Part shown: piece after piece, positions 44,050 through 54,009 of the stretch
Position numbering within the stretch: position 1 is the first letter of the stretch
Layout: the number at the start of each line of letters is the position of its first letter
Source of the DNA: Exobasidium rhododendri
Lineage: Eukaryota; Basidiomycota; Exobasidiomycetes; Exobasidiales; Exobasidiaceae
Reading direction: 5' to 3'
DNA: 64,000 nt
NCBI GenBank assembly: GCA_026210745.1
Contig: CP110631.1
Coordinates: forward strand, 4,960,001 to 5,024,000
Notes under the pieces: model-generated
What the model saw: the letters and a program-made list of their open reading frames with translations, nothing else
The model's database searches: none
Told to the model about the DNA's origin: nothing
Position numbers and translations under genes: made by a program

Positions 44050-44407
44050 ATGAACCCCGAACAGCAATCCGTCGACGACCAGGAGGTCCAAATTGACCAG
44101 TCGGACATGCAAGCTGCTGACGAGTCCACCCAGGCTGACGAGAAGAACTTGCCAGGTGGAGGCAGCGACTCGTTGCAGAGCGAGGCCAGCGAGCTTGACC
44201 AAAGTAACATCATCGACGACGATAGTGGTGCTGGAGGTCGAAGTGTACGATCAACACGGGGTGACCCCATGGCTGCAGTGAGTAGAGTGAAGTAGATTGT
44301 GCCGTTGTCTGCATGGACACGTTCCAATGACGATGATTCTGTTTCTCTTCTGCCAGGACAAGGCCATTGATGAAGACATCGACAACTCCGAGAAGGCTCT
44401 ATCGTAG
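44050..44407 (+). CDS. Small acidic disordered protein, 92 aa
   Basis: Two exons, 44050-44277 and 44357-44407, joined in phase 0 with a GTGAGT donor and CCAG acceptor. The protein is strongly acidic and hydrophilic, rich in Asp, Glu, Ser and Gln, with no Cys and no hydrophobic core, so it is probably disordered. The C-terminal exon encodes DKAIDEDIDNSEKALS, which keeps the same composition as exon 1 and so supports the splice. A strong TATA-like promoter context lies 70-100 nt upstream. I recognise no family. A role as a stress or chaperone-like hydrophilin is only a guess from composition. Confidence 0.6.
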
Positions 44408-45720
44408 GTTTGTTCCGTCTTCATTCGCCAATCTTGGTTCGCCAATCTTTGTACGCATAACTTGAATATTGCATTGAATCGCAAGTCTTCGTCACGCGGA
44501 GATCTCGATCGTCGTGTTCTCTGCGAGTATACTTTGACCTCTTTTGTAAATTCAATGGGCATGGGCATAGTCTTTTTGTCAGGTGTCGACATGCTGCACC
44601 ATTGGATACATAGCAAGCATTAAGTCCGACAGTATGCGATGGCTGAGGGCCAGCGAGTGACTGGACCACTATTGATCACATCTTGCGGCTTGCCGACTTT
44701 GGAGCCTTCCCATTTGCCTTCTCTGAGCACGTCGCTCACTGCAACGACGATCCCGTGCTGTATGTGTAGCAAGGCATTTCGTTGTAGAGATTCGTCACAA
44801 ACAAGGTGGTCCTCCTTGCTCCGCTATAGCCTCCGCTACCGCATTTAGCTTGACCTACAACCGCGGTGTCGAGCTGAGCGGATCCAGTAGACGAATCTAT
44901 AGTGATCTACTTTCCAAAACTGAGTTGCGACTTTATACGTAATAACGTGCTGCGACTACAAGATCAACTTTGCACCATTATGCTGAGACACAGAATAATT
45001 ATTCGCTCGTCTGCCCTGCTGTATCCCCAACACCGAACACATCATCGACTGTGCAGCTGAGCAATCACAGTTAGTTGCTGCTTCGTGTGAAAGCGGAATG
45101 AAGTGATCCTTATCCCAGGGCAATTCGGAGCGGTGATCGACACCATACGATTCACCGGGTGAGTGAGTCTTGATTGGGTGTAGGCGGACGTTCCGAGGTG
45201 CTTGTCCAACGGGTGCGGCCTGCTTGCCAAAAATTTCCCTATCACCGGCGTAGACAAGGCCGCCACATCTTGTTCCTTCTGATATTTTTTGACGTTTTCC
45301 ACATTTTCCGACCGGATAAAAAGGGTCTCTCCTCTCGAGTCAATGGCTAAGTGTAATAATGATCTCGTGTCTAAAATAGTAAGGAAATCACGACCTTTCA
45401 TTAATGAGCTCTCGTCCATATTCTACTAGCACTGACTATGCAGACTATTAATCTTAAGAAAGGTGATTGATATCGAAAGTGCACGGCGCTCGAAGACCCC
45501 TTGGGAGGTCGCCCTTTATGCGTCGAGAGAATGGCGTTGCTTGTGGGCATCCTCTCCCCCTCGTATATAGATAGTTACGTTGAGGAAGCGCTTTGCATCG
45601 ACCTGGACGACTTGTGGCAACTACTCAGCACTGCTTCTCATTCGACACCTACCCTTGCATCTTACCCCCTCCCGTCCTGATACCACTGGAAGATAGAGAG
45701 AGAAGGCGCGGTCGGCAAGC
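44408..45720. other. 1.3-kb intergenic region
   Basis: No supported gene. A 125-codon minus-strand frame (45042-45419) starts with ATG but shows no domain. A TATA-like stretch near 45561-45569 may serve the next gene. Confidence 0.45.
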
Positions 45721-47190
45721 ATGTTACCGGACTCTGAGACGAGTCGCGACAGCAGCAATACGATCGACACAGCATCCGCCAGTGGCCACCTCGAAGGGGC
45801 GAGAAGCTTGACACAGAAGCAGAAAGAAGCGCAATTCGATGCAAGGTCAGCTCAGTACTCGAACAGGAAGAGCAAAGACTCGTCCAGGGCGGGCGGGTTG
45901 AGGCCGTTGGCTGGGAAGAGCAGGAGAGAGTTGCAACTTCACATCGAGACATTACTTCGAGAGAAGGCAGAGCTGGAAGCGCGGTGGAAGACCATGACGG
46001 CCACTGCGTCAAGCAAGGATCAAGGGGTGGATCCAGAAATGGAGAAGACGCTGGCAGATCAAAGGAAAAACACACTTGCTCAGCAGGAGACGTACGACAA
46101 GATCCAATCTAGCAGTGACACCGAAGACACGATCTTCCCTTCGCCGTTCGTAGCCGATCTAGCGGGAACAGAGGACGACTACTTGGGAAGTGTGGTGAAG
46201 TTGGCAGCTCGATTGAGAAAGTCGTTGACGGGAGGGGAATTGACGGACCCAAAAGAAGACGAGAGTCGCTTCTTGAGCGATCCAGAAGTGTGCAGGATGC
46301 TGCTGGGAGCAACGCCACACCCGGAGCGTGCTGCCGCCTATTCTCAGATATTCGCAAAGAGGAGGTGAGTGATGGGGATTTGGGGAGCAGAAAGAGTAAG
46401 CAAGGTGGGTGGATTTGCGTCTGACACCGGACGCATCCCAGCCTCGAGCTCTACAAGGCAACAGACGGCACAAACAATACCATGCAAGCGGGTCCTCTTC
46501 AAAGCACGCTGGACCACCCAAAGTACATTGACATCCTTATGAAGTGCATTCGAGAGCCATTCATTGCCAACATGGGAACGTTTGACGAGACGGAATTCTT
46601 TCTGTGGCTCATCATAGACGTTGACTTTCATACCACCGAGTCAGAAAAGTTCACCGGAGAAGTGAGTCTGAGGGAGGAGATCGTAGGAAGGGGAAGGGAA
46701 GGAGGCATTCCTAGCGTCGAGTGAGGGAGAGGATACTGACGACGATGATGTGCCTCTCAGCCCATCGAGCTCGACGACAGCTACTATGAATTTTCAGCAG
46801 AGTTCTTTGAGCGCTTCCCGTGAGTGTTCCGTTCGAAAAGGGCAATTGAGGAACGTGATCCTAAACTATCTGTCTCTCTCTCTTTCTCTCTCCTCTTCTT
46901 GACGGAATTACAGATTCTGCGGGACCAAGCAGCTGATTGCCAATGCAAACAAGTGGAGAAAGGGGCGTGGGGAGGATCTGATCCTGCAGACAGCAGTAGG
47001 TCCCAATAGAGGGTGGGAAGAGCGAGATCTCGCAATTGTAATGTCTGACTCGATGTCCTTCTTCTCCTGTGAACGATAGGAAATGGCAAAGGCCGAGGTC
47101 TATATCCAAAGTCTGCAAGATCAAGCGCTCATACACGACGAAGGGGATGTGAGCAAGAACGATGGAAAGCGCAAGTCAAACGGGATGTGA
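45721..47190 (+). CDS. Protein of unknown function with a central coiled segment, 371 aa
   Basis: Five exons with consistent phase: 45721-46364, 46442-46661, 46761-46819, 46914-46995 and 47080-47190. The N-terminal 60 residues are polar. A basic and acidic heptad-like helix (RRELQLHIETLLREKAELEA) at about 67-90 suggests a short coiled coil. The C-terminal 170 residues look globular, with conserved-looking aromatic blocks such as FDETEFFLWLIIDVDF and DDSYYEFSAEFFERFPF, and end in a Lys-rich tail. No signal peptide or membrane helix. I do not recognise the family. Frame continuity across four introns makes the gene itself credible. Confidence 0.7.
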
Positions 47191-48057
47191 GAAGTTCTTC
47201 TACCTTTCTTGCGCGAGAGCGTGTCGACGCAGCATCCCTCTTCATATACCAGTACGCAATGGCGCCATACGGAGACCTTTGATCGCTAGCTCCGGACCCA
47301 AGTCAAGAAGCTGGAAGGTACCTTTTTCTCTTTTTTTCTCTCATCATAGCGTCACTGCTCGTCATTGCTCATACACGAAAGCACCCAATGTACTTGTAAC
47401 AACAACCAAACTTGAGAAACTTTACACGTCGTGCGTGAAGAGAGACGACCAAGGTGATACATTGGCAGTATCGGTGCTAACAGCGAAGGAAATCCAAGAG
47501 CAAAGGGAAGAGAGGAGGAGTGCTGCGCCTTGGACGTGCATTCTAGTCCATCTCCACAACGAGTTTCGGTCGCGGGAGGGAGCGTTCGCCATGTGTGTAA
47601 CGCTCATGAACGGGCTCCCGGCGCGCAACACCATCGACCTGAATGCGATTGTTGACATCCTTGCGCACCTCCGTCTCTTGCGTATCATTCTCTCACTGTA
47701 GCCAAGAGCTTTCTTGGATCAAGACCTGCCAAGTCTTCGGATTTGCTCGCTGCATTCCTACTGCCCACACGGACGTGCCGTAGAAGCTTGAGACCTCCGA
47801 AGGCAGCCCCCGTCCGACCGGTCGCACTTAAGACACCCTTCTTTTCATGCGCCGAGCACCCGGGCGCGAGCTCTAATGATATGCATGTTGCTATATCCCA
47901 ACCTCTACTTTCGACATACAAAATTAAGCTGTGTCACATTAGAATCTACGCGTCAATCCGCGGGCTGACGGAGGGGGGGGGGAGCTCTGCTTTTTCTTTC
48001 TCATCTGGCCCCCGAAAAGAACGGCATCGATCCTGGACGTAACTTGAATGCTCAGCG
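47191..48057. other. Intergenic region
   Basis: No supported gene. It holds a G10 run at 47973-47982. A 179-codon frame that overlaps the end of the preceding gene lacks start and domain support. Confidence 0.4.
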
Positions 48058-48771
48058 ATGGACAAAATAGAGACACAGTCTAGGAGTTTTATGTGCGCGA
48101 ATATGTCCGACATTCGTATAAGAGTACTCGAGCGCATGGTGCCGGTACACTCGTCTGCGCCTGGCAACATCACGTATCACTCGGATAGCACCATCACCAT
48201 CTCACTAAGAGTCCCCCTCATGTCGCTCGCTACTGTGGCACAGGTCTCAACAGATCAACAAGCCAGGTATGAACTTTTAACACTATACTGTCAAGGAGAT
48301 GCGAGCCGACGGAACAGCTCAACAACCGCACTTGAGGCTCCTTACACCGCTGAAGAGTTGTTCGCACTACGGGAAGCCTTCGCAAAGAGGCAGGCCAATC
48401 ACAGGAAGCGACGCTCTAGTCAAAAGAATCATACTGCTACCCGTTCTCGAGCTTTCAGTGACTGCTGCTCCTCCACCTTCGAGTCTCAAAGCGTAGCAGC
48501 AAGCACCGCTCTTCCTCTTGAAGCACAACCTGACGCCATAGGAACAGTCAAAGTAAGACCATCCATCACGATCAAAGCGACGAGCGATCTCTCCCCCGCG
48601 AGTCAAAGTGAAGCAAACGATGGGGCCTACTCTATTGGCAAGCTCTCTGCGACGGAATTGTCTGCCAATTCCCAGGTCGGAACGGTGCAATGTCTCGATG
48701 AATTCTTTGCCCAGAGCGGACAGACGTGGACGCACACGACTTTTATGATGCAGAACGTCCTTTTTACATGA
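48058..48771 (+). CDS. Possible protein of unknown function, 237 aa
   Basis: Single open frame with ATG 48058. Composition is Ser/Ala/Thr-rich with a short basic helix (LREAFAKRQANHRKRRSSQ) at about 105-123 that resembles a nuclear targeting or DNA-contact region. No known domain, no splice evidence and an overlapping antisense frame of 122 codons. I keep it as a weak candidate only. Confidence 0.3.
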   Translation: MDKIETQSRSFMCANMSDIRIRVLERMVPVHSSAPGNITYHSDSTITISLRVPLMSLATVAQVSTDQQARYELLTLYCQGDASRRNSSTTALEAPYTAEELFALREAFAKRQANHRKRRSSQKNHTATRSRAFSDCCSSTFESQSVAASTALPLEAQPDAIGTVKVRPSITIKATSDLSPASQSEANDGAYSIGKLSATELSANSQVGTVQCLDEFFAQSGQTWTHTTFMMQNVLFT

Positions 48772-48847
48772 CGGGCGGTGATCGGTGTCAGACTATCTAA
48801 ACGGCTATGCATCCATTCTACTATCAATCTCAGCACGTCTGTACTAG

Positions 48848-49672
48848 CTACAAGGCTGCATCCTTGCAAGAATCGAGCGTCCACTTCACCTGCTCCTCGA
48901 TCCACCTCCGGGTAAACTCTTTTTTGGTCGCCAGATTGTAGGACGAAAACGGCAGTCTCTCTGCTCGCCACACCTCTTGGCCACTATTCGACTGGGACAG
49001 AGGAAGTTAAACGGATGTCAACGGGAATTCCTCTCATCAAGAAGGCGAACGAAGAACTCACCTCGACTTTGGTGTCATCGTGGAGCTCGGCGCCCTGAGA
49101 GCCTGCCGTAACGCTCTGCACGACCCAATACGAGGACAGGGCGAGAGCCACACTAGTAGGCGAAGTGGTCGCCATGATTACGTCTCCATCTTCCTCTGAC
49201 GATGGAGAGTCTCTCTCTCCTTCCTCACTACTTTTTACCTCACCACTATGTAGCAGCCCGGCCTTCTCCTCGCTCTGTTGTACTGTACTTGACGTAGTCG
49301 TCCACCTGAGTAAATGCTTGTACATTCGTGCGCTTGATCTTGTCACCGCTAGAAGCCTCACACTGTATTTAAGGAAGTCTTTTCATCCCCCTAAGACGTT
49401 GCCTTGCGAGGCTCTTATATAGGTCTGGCAGGCATGATCTGATCAACAAAAGGCGAGAGGCGAGCCTTTACCATGGTGTTTCCGTACTCAGCACTTGTAG
49501 ATACTGGGATGGTCTTGAAGGCTTCCGAGCAGTCGGCCGCACTGATCGGCACATCGATGAGTGGGTCTGTGCACTTTTCATGTGACGCGCCGCCGTGCTG
49601 CCCTCGACCTTCCGGGGGATGATAGATGCAGAGTGCTCCTAAAGTTTCTGGACTACAGCGTTTCACCATCAT
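48848..49672 (-). CDS. Candidate four-exon small gene, 185 aa, unknown function
   Basis: Four exons can be joined in phase from ATG 49672: 49672-49472, 49362-49284, 49195-49062 and 48991-48848. Donors are GTAAAG, GTACAA and GTGAGT with CAG acceptors. The last junction (DTKVE to SNSGQEVWRAE) is the best supported. The product has a Cys-containing N-terminal part and a C-terminus that is charged and helix-prone (KKEFTRRWIEEQVKW). No signal peptide, one weak hydrophobic stretch (SVALALSSYWVVQSV). I recognise no family. The first two junctions are less certain; an ATG in exon 3 could start a shorter 80-residue protein. Confidence 0.42.
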
Positions 49673-49980
49673 GACCAGGCTGCAGGACGAGCGAACAAGG
49701 CTTGCGATCGAGCAGTGGCTGCACCTAATGAAGAACGCGGCCTGCTACCCTCAGAAGACCTTCCTTTGATCAGCATTCAGGGCAGGTTGACGAGCACCCT
49801 TCGCCTCAAGAGTACTATTCCAGACAGGCAGCAGTTCATTCAGCAAGCATAGAGGAGACAGATCTATTGCTGCAAAGAAGAAGATACAGATACATCAGCA
49901 TTCAGAGTGGCAAGTGTGCAGGAAGGATTACAAATACACAAGGGGAAGAAGATTTCCCGCGGGGAGGACTGGGAAACACA
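49673..49980. other. Short intergenic region
   Basis: About 300 nt between the candidate small gene and the stop of the mucin-like gene. Nothing recognised. Confidence 0.4.
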
Positions 49981-52900
49981 CTAGCAAGTGTTGGCTGCTG
50001 CAGTGCCGGCTTGCCAGTGATACGACCCGCCAGCAAATTGCAGGTTCGTCGTCTGTCCTGCAAAGAAGACGGAGTCAGGTATGGCTTGGGTATTCTCTTG
50101 ACAAGCGCATGCTGCATCAGGACTAGTGACGAGCGAGTAATTGTTGTTATCGGCGGCGGTAGCAGGCGCAGTGCCGTTGTAGAAGGTGATGAACTGTGCA
50201 CTAGTTGCTGGTATGGTGAAGCATGTCGTCATGGTCAAATCATACCCGACAGTGCAGTCGTCTCCTGCTCCATCACTGCAGAATTTGGCAAAGACACCGT
50301 CACCTCCTGTTCCCCCTACTCCTGTGGAAGTGGGACTGGCAGAGGCAGAACTCGTCGTCGTGGCAGCAGTCGTTTGAGCAGAGCTGATTGAGGCGGTGGT
50401 AGAGGTAGCGCCAAGATCAGTCGTAGAAGGACTTCCCTCGGTGGTGGTAATGGTAGTGGGCAGTGCATCGATGCCCGTGGTGGTGATTGTGATGGGAGAT
50501 CCAGCTGCAGGTGAAGTGGTAGATGCAGCAGGGATGGTGGCTGGGTCGGTTGTGACGACTGCAGTGCTAGCTGGGTCAGGAGTGACGACACTAGTCGTGG
50601 CGACAAGAGTAGTCGCCGAAGGAGTGGATGATGTCGATGCAGACACTGGTGCCGTGGCCGCAGAGGTACTGCTACCGGCTGAGAACAGCGTGGACTGTAC
50701 CGTACTCGTCGTCACTGTAGGAAGTCCATCGGTCCCTGTAGTGGTGAGAACAACAGTAGTCGAACCGCTTAAAGTGATTTCTGCATCTGTGGACGAAGTA
50801 GCAGTCGGACTTGCGACAGGATCAACAGTCGTCGTCACGGTAGTCAACACACCATCGGTGCCAGTGGAGGTGATTGTGCTGACAGCGGCAGAAGAAAGCG
50901 AGCTGCCCTGTGTGGAGGTGGTGACTGTTGGCAGACCATCGGCGCCGGTGGTGGTAGTGATGACGACAGCAGGAGATGTCGTGACGGCTGTCGTTGGAGG
51001 AGTCGTTGACGTCGGGGCTGGGGTGGGAGTGGACGTTGCAGTGGGGGTTGCTGTAGTAGCGGTCACCGTCGGTACGGCGCTCGGTGGGAAGGAGTAGACG
51101 GTGATGGGCTGGCCATCTGTGTTTGTTGTTGTGGTGATGCTCGAGAGGGTCGGTTCAGGCGTGCCGGTGGGTAAGCTGGTGATGGTAGATGTGTCTGTGC
51201 CCGACTGGATCACGACGACGCCATTGCCATCGTCACTGGAGCCTGGAGAAGTGGTGGTGGTGGTGGTAGCGGTGGCCGGTACAGGCAGGATGGTGCCAAC
51301 GTGTCCGAACGGGTCACTGATCACGATGCCACCCAGTCCCGGTAGACTAGGCAGATGGAATCCGGGCATGTTGAAACCACCAGGAAGCGTGATGGGAGGG
51401 AAATCGTGCCCGTCGTCTGTGCTTGGAGTGCTGCTAGAGGTTGGCGTGGTACTCGGAGTAGAAGCAGAAGTTGGCGTCGAGTCGGTGTCTGTGGAGGAGG
51501 ACGAGAAGGAGGAAGAGGTAGTAGAGGAGGAAGAGGACGACGACGAGGCCGCACAGACGAGCGAACCCTCGGGGTCTAGGGTCAAGTCGGCCGCTTCTCC
51601 TGGGTCGGCTGCATCTTGGAGATCTGCTTGGCTTGTCGGGGTGGAGGAGGCGGTCGTTGTGAGCGCAGAACTCGTCGAAGGAATGCTAGTCGTCGTGGCG
51701 GGACTAGTCGTTGTGGCAGGACTTGTCGTTGTCGCGGCATCACTCGTAGTGGCGGGCGTGCTCGTGGTAATGGCCGTAGTGGCGGGCGTGCTCGTGGTGA
51801 TGGCCGTAGTGGCGACGATGGTGGTCGGCGAGGAGGAGGCAGTGCTGACCGGTGTTGTGGACGTGGGTGTGGGAGCCGCAGAGGTTGTTGTTGTTGCTGT
51901 TGTAGTAGCAGGACAGTTGTCGCCTGTATCATCACTTGCCACGAATCGATACGACTTTCCCGTCTGGTCTAGCTTGTACGGCGTATTGGTGTCGGCGGTG
52001 AAGACGTTGAAGCTTTGAGAGCTGCTCTGACAAGGGCAATCTCCCTCCGGACTGACGACTAGTACGACGGCACCAAGATTGTAAGCTGTTGCAGCCGGAT
52101 TGCCATGAAAGGCGACAGTAGTTCCGTCGACCGAGAAGCAGCCAGTGTTCCAGATGTCGAATGCAGTGCTACAGTTGTCACCGTTGTCATCACAGAACTC
52201 AACCCAGTACGATATCGGGCTGCGTCGTTGCAGGGAGGTGGTGTTGTTCATCATCATTCCTGGCGACCTCTCTTCCTGCCTCGTCGAGCGACGGGGCACT
52301 GGCGCCTGTGTCGGTACGGCAGGGCTTCTCTTCAGAAGCGCACCAGCCGCAGGTGTCACACCGACAGAGTCGCTCAGGGAAGTCGTCTGACTCGCTTGGC
52401 ACACAGGTTGCGCTGGGTTGAGCAGATTGGCCGCTTGCACCTTCGATAAAAGCAGATCCAACTTGGAGTTGAACGTACTGGTAAGAGCGGAAACGGCTGC
52501 TTGACTGTTCAAATTCTTTCCAGGATACGCCGCTTCGAATGCGTTGGTGACGTCGGTCACGATGTTGGTCACTCCGCCACGGATCTGAGTCACGTAATCC
52601 TCCAAGGTGGCCCTGCCGAAGGGGAAGTTATTGCTGTTCTTGTTTTGCCAGTAGATCTGCTTGATCTGATTGAGATCTTGCGGGATGCTGAACAGGTTTG
52701 CTGGCTGATTCACGGCAGCACGAAGACGACCTCCTAACGTGTTCGCCGTGACTTTTCCATTGTCTAGATCGGTGATCATCGTCTGACATAGTGTGTTGAA
52801 TTCCGCCTTTCCTAGAGTGTCAAAGACCCAGGGTAGGATACTTTGCAGCTCTAGTACGTGATCGCATTCCGTGCTGTAAGTCTCTTCGTAGCCGTCGACC

Positions 52901-53223
52901 AATGAAGTCGGATTCGTCTTGTCGTTGTAGCTAAGACTGTTGAAGCCGCAGGTGGCGTAGTTTGTGTTGGCCCGAAGGTCGAGTCCTTTGCCTGATTGAC
53001 CGGTGATCGTGTACGCCGTACACATGGCTCCACCGAGGTATGTGTTGGAGGCATCGGAAGATTTGGCTCGAGGGAAGAGATGCAGGAGAGCGTCGCTTCT
53101 CTCTTGGAGGGAGAAGACCTCACGAAGGGACAATGGCAGCGTCGCAGCAGGTGGAAGAGCGCTCGTCAGGAGAAGCAACGATGGCAACACGAGAGACTCA
53201 GCAATGATGGACTGGAACCGCAT
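49981..53223 (-). CDS. Large secreted mucin-like protein with duplicated Cys module, 1080 aa
   Basis: Single exon. ATG 53223 is chosen because it opens a clear signal peptide of about 25 residues; upstream in-frame Mets do not. An N-terminal globular region of about 230 residues contains CTAYTITGQ, a CDHVLELQ motif and NNFPFGRATLEDYV. A Cys module of about 110 residues follows (FCDDNGDNCSTAFDIWNTGCF, then DCPCQSSSQ). Next is a Ser/Thr/Pro/Ala-rich stretch of about 500 residues with short direct repeats, expected to be heavily O-mannosylated. At the C-terminus a second copy of the Cys module appears (FCSDGAGDDCTVGYDLTMTTCF, then CACQENTQ). No GPI signal is obvious. CDHVLELQ resembles a block seen near the C-terminus of some killer-toxin-like fungal chitinases, but no chitinase domain is present. 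It is likely a wall or secreted adhesin-type protein. Confidence 0.8.
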   Translation of the reverse strand: MRFQSIIAESLVLPSLLLLTSALPPAATLPLSLREVFSLQERSDALLHLFPRAKSSDASNTYLGGAMCTAYTITGQSGKGLDLRANTNYATCGFNSLSYNDKTNPTSLVDGYEETYSTECDHVLELQSILPWVFDTLGKAEFNTLCQTMITDLDNGKVTANTLGGRLRAAVNQPANLFSIPQDLNQIKQIYWQNKNSNNFPFGRATLEDYVTQIRGGVTNIVTDVTNAFEAAYPGKNLNSQAAVSALTSTFNSKLDLLLSKVQAANLLNPAQPVCQASQTTSLSDSVGVTPAAGALLKRSPAVPTQAPVPRRSTRQEERSPGMMMNNTTSLQRRSPISYWVEFCDDNGDNCSTAFDIWNTGCFSVDGTTVAFHGNPAATAYNLGAVVLVVSPEGDCPCQSSSQSFNVFTADTNTPYKLDQTGKSYRFVASDDTGDNCPATTTATTTTSAAPTPTSTTPVSTASSSPTTIVATTAITTSTPATTAITTSTPATTSDAATTTSPATTTSPATTTSIPSTSSALTTTASSTPTSQADLQDAADPGEAADLTLDPEGSLVCAASSSSSSSSTTSSSFSSSSTDTDSTPTSASTPSTTPTSSSTPSTDDGHDFPPITLPGGFNMPGFHLPSLPGLGGIVISDPFGHVGTILPVPATATTTTTTSPGSSDDGNGVVVIQSGTDTSTITSLPTGTPEPTLSSITTTTNTDGQPITVYSFPPSAVPTVTATTATPTATSTPTPAPTSTTPPTTAVTTSPAVVITTTTGADGLPTVTTSTQGSSLSSAAVSTITSTGTDGVLTTVTTTVDPVASPTATSSTDAEITLSGSTTVVLTTTGTDGLPTVTTSTVQSTLFSAGSSTSAATAPVSASTSSTPSATTLVATTSVVTPDPASTAVVTTDPATIPAASTTSPAAGSPITITTTGIDALPTTITTTEGSPSTTDLGATSTTASISSAQTTAATTTSSASASPTSTGVGGTGGDGVFAKFCSDGAGDDCTVGYDLTMTTCFTIPATSAQFITFYNGTAPATAADNNNYSLVTSPDAACACQENTQAIPDSVFFAGQTTNLQFAGGSYHWQAGTAAANTC
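51690..51850 (-). repeat. Short direct repeats in the mucin-like linker
   Basis: Copies of about 30 nt encoding TTAITTSTPA and 15-nt units encoding SPATT repeat in tandem with few changes, within the Thr/Ser-rich linker. Confidence 0.7.
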
Positions 53224-54009
53224 GGCTAATAGAGTCGCTTTCTTTCGTTGCGAGGAGGCGAAAAAGGTGGGGACGTCGACGAGGAAGAAGCCTGCTCTTA
53301 TACACCACATGCTTTTCCTCTCTCCGCTATCTCCTCTACATAAGAGAACTCTGTGTGCAAGCAACATTCGCATCTTTTCTCCGTCGTACTGCTGTTGTTC
53401 TCCTGAAATGCCACTGATGAAGACCAAGACGAGCTAATTCAACACACCTCTTGCTGTGCGATTCTGCAGCGTCAGACATAGGAACCAGGGACCCCTGCGC
53501 CGAGCATGATCAACCTGCGCTAAGCACAATGGGATCGACGACTGGTCTTCTACCTTGGCTAGATCAGCCTAAAGACGAGAGTGCAGTTCATTCTGTGCGA
53601 CGGGCTTCCGAGGTCTGTCTCTTTTCCACGTCGAAGAAGGGAAGCATGTGCAAGTAAGACCAGAAGCATGTCTCATGGGGACATTCAATCGCATTGGAAG
53701 TTGGGACTGCGCGGCACTTTGAGACTGAGGAATCTTCGCGCGAACACACTTTTTACGCCGAATTCATACTCGCGCCCACGCGCATGAAGTTTCGTACGCT
53801 AAGCTCCGAATGATACAGGTTGACATTCTATTTCTTTTCTCTTAGACGCCGAGACAGTGTGTGGAGAGGGTTGACGTGTCGGCCGGGCACCTTCATCGAC
53901 ATTCTTGCGTACGTCCGTCTTCAGTCGCTGCCTCTCCACGCCGAGATGTGAGCAAGGAGGGGCCCTTTTGTTTGGAGCAACCATCTTGACGACGACGACG
54001 ACGACGACG
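53224..54009. other. Divergent promoter region, mucin-like and F-box genes
   Basis: Contains the TATA-like element of the mucin-like gene and, at 53988-54009, a GAC/ACG triplet repeat that ends at the F-box start codon. No gene seen. Confidence 0.5.
53296..53302 (-). promoter_or_regulatory. TATA-like box for the mucin-like gene
   Basis: TATAAGA on the minus strand about 75 nt upstream of ATG 53223. Confidence 0.45.

Noticed and set aside
45042-45419. 125-codon minus-strand frame with ATG start
   Set aside because: No recognisable domain and no promoter or splice support; kept only as part of the intergenic note.
47162-47701. 179-codon plus-strand frame after the five-exon unknown gene
   Set aside because: It overlaps the end of that gene in another frame and has no domain; probably chance.
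51101-52018. 305-codon plus-strand open frame opposite the mucin-like gene (with a second one at 50396-51097)
   Set aside because: Val/Gly-rich frame produced by the Thr/Ser/Pro codon bias of the real minus-strand gene; no domain.
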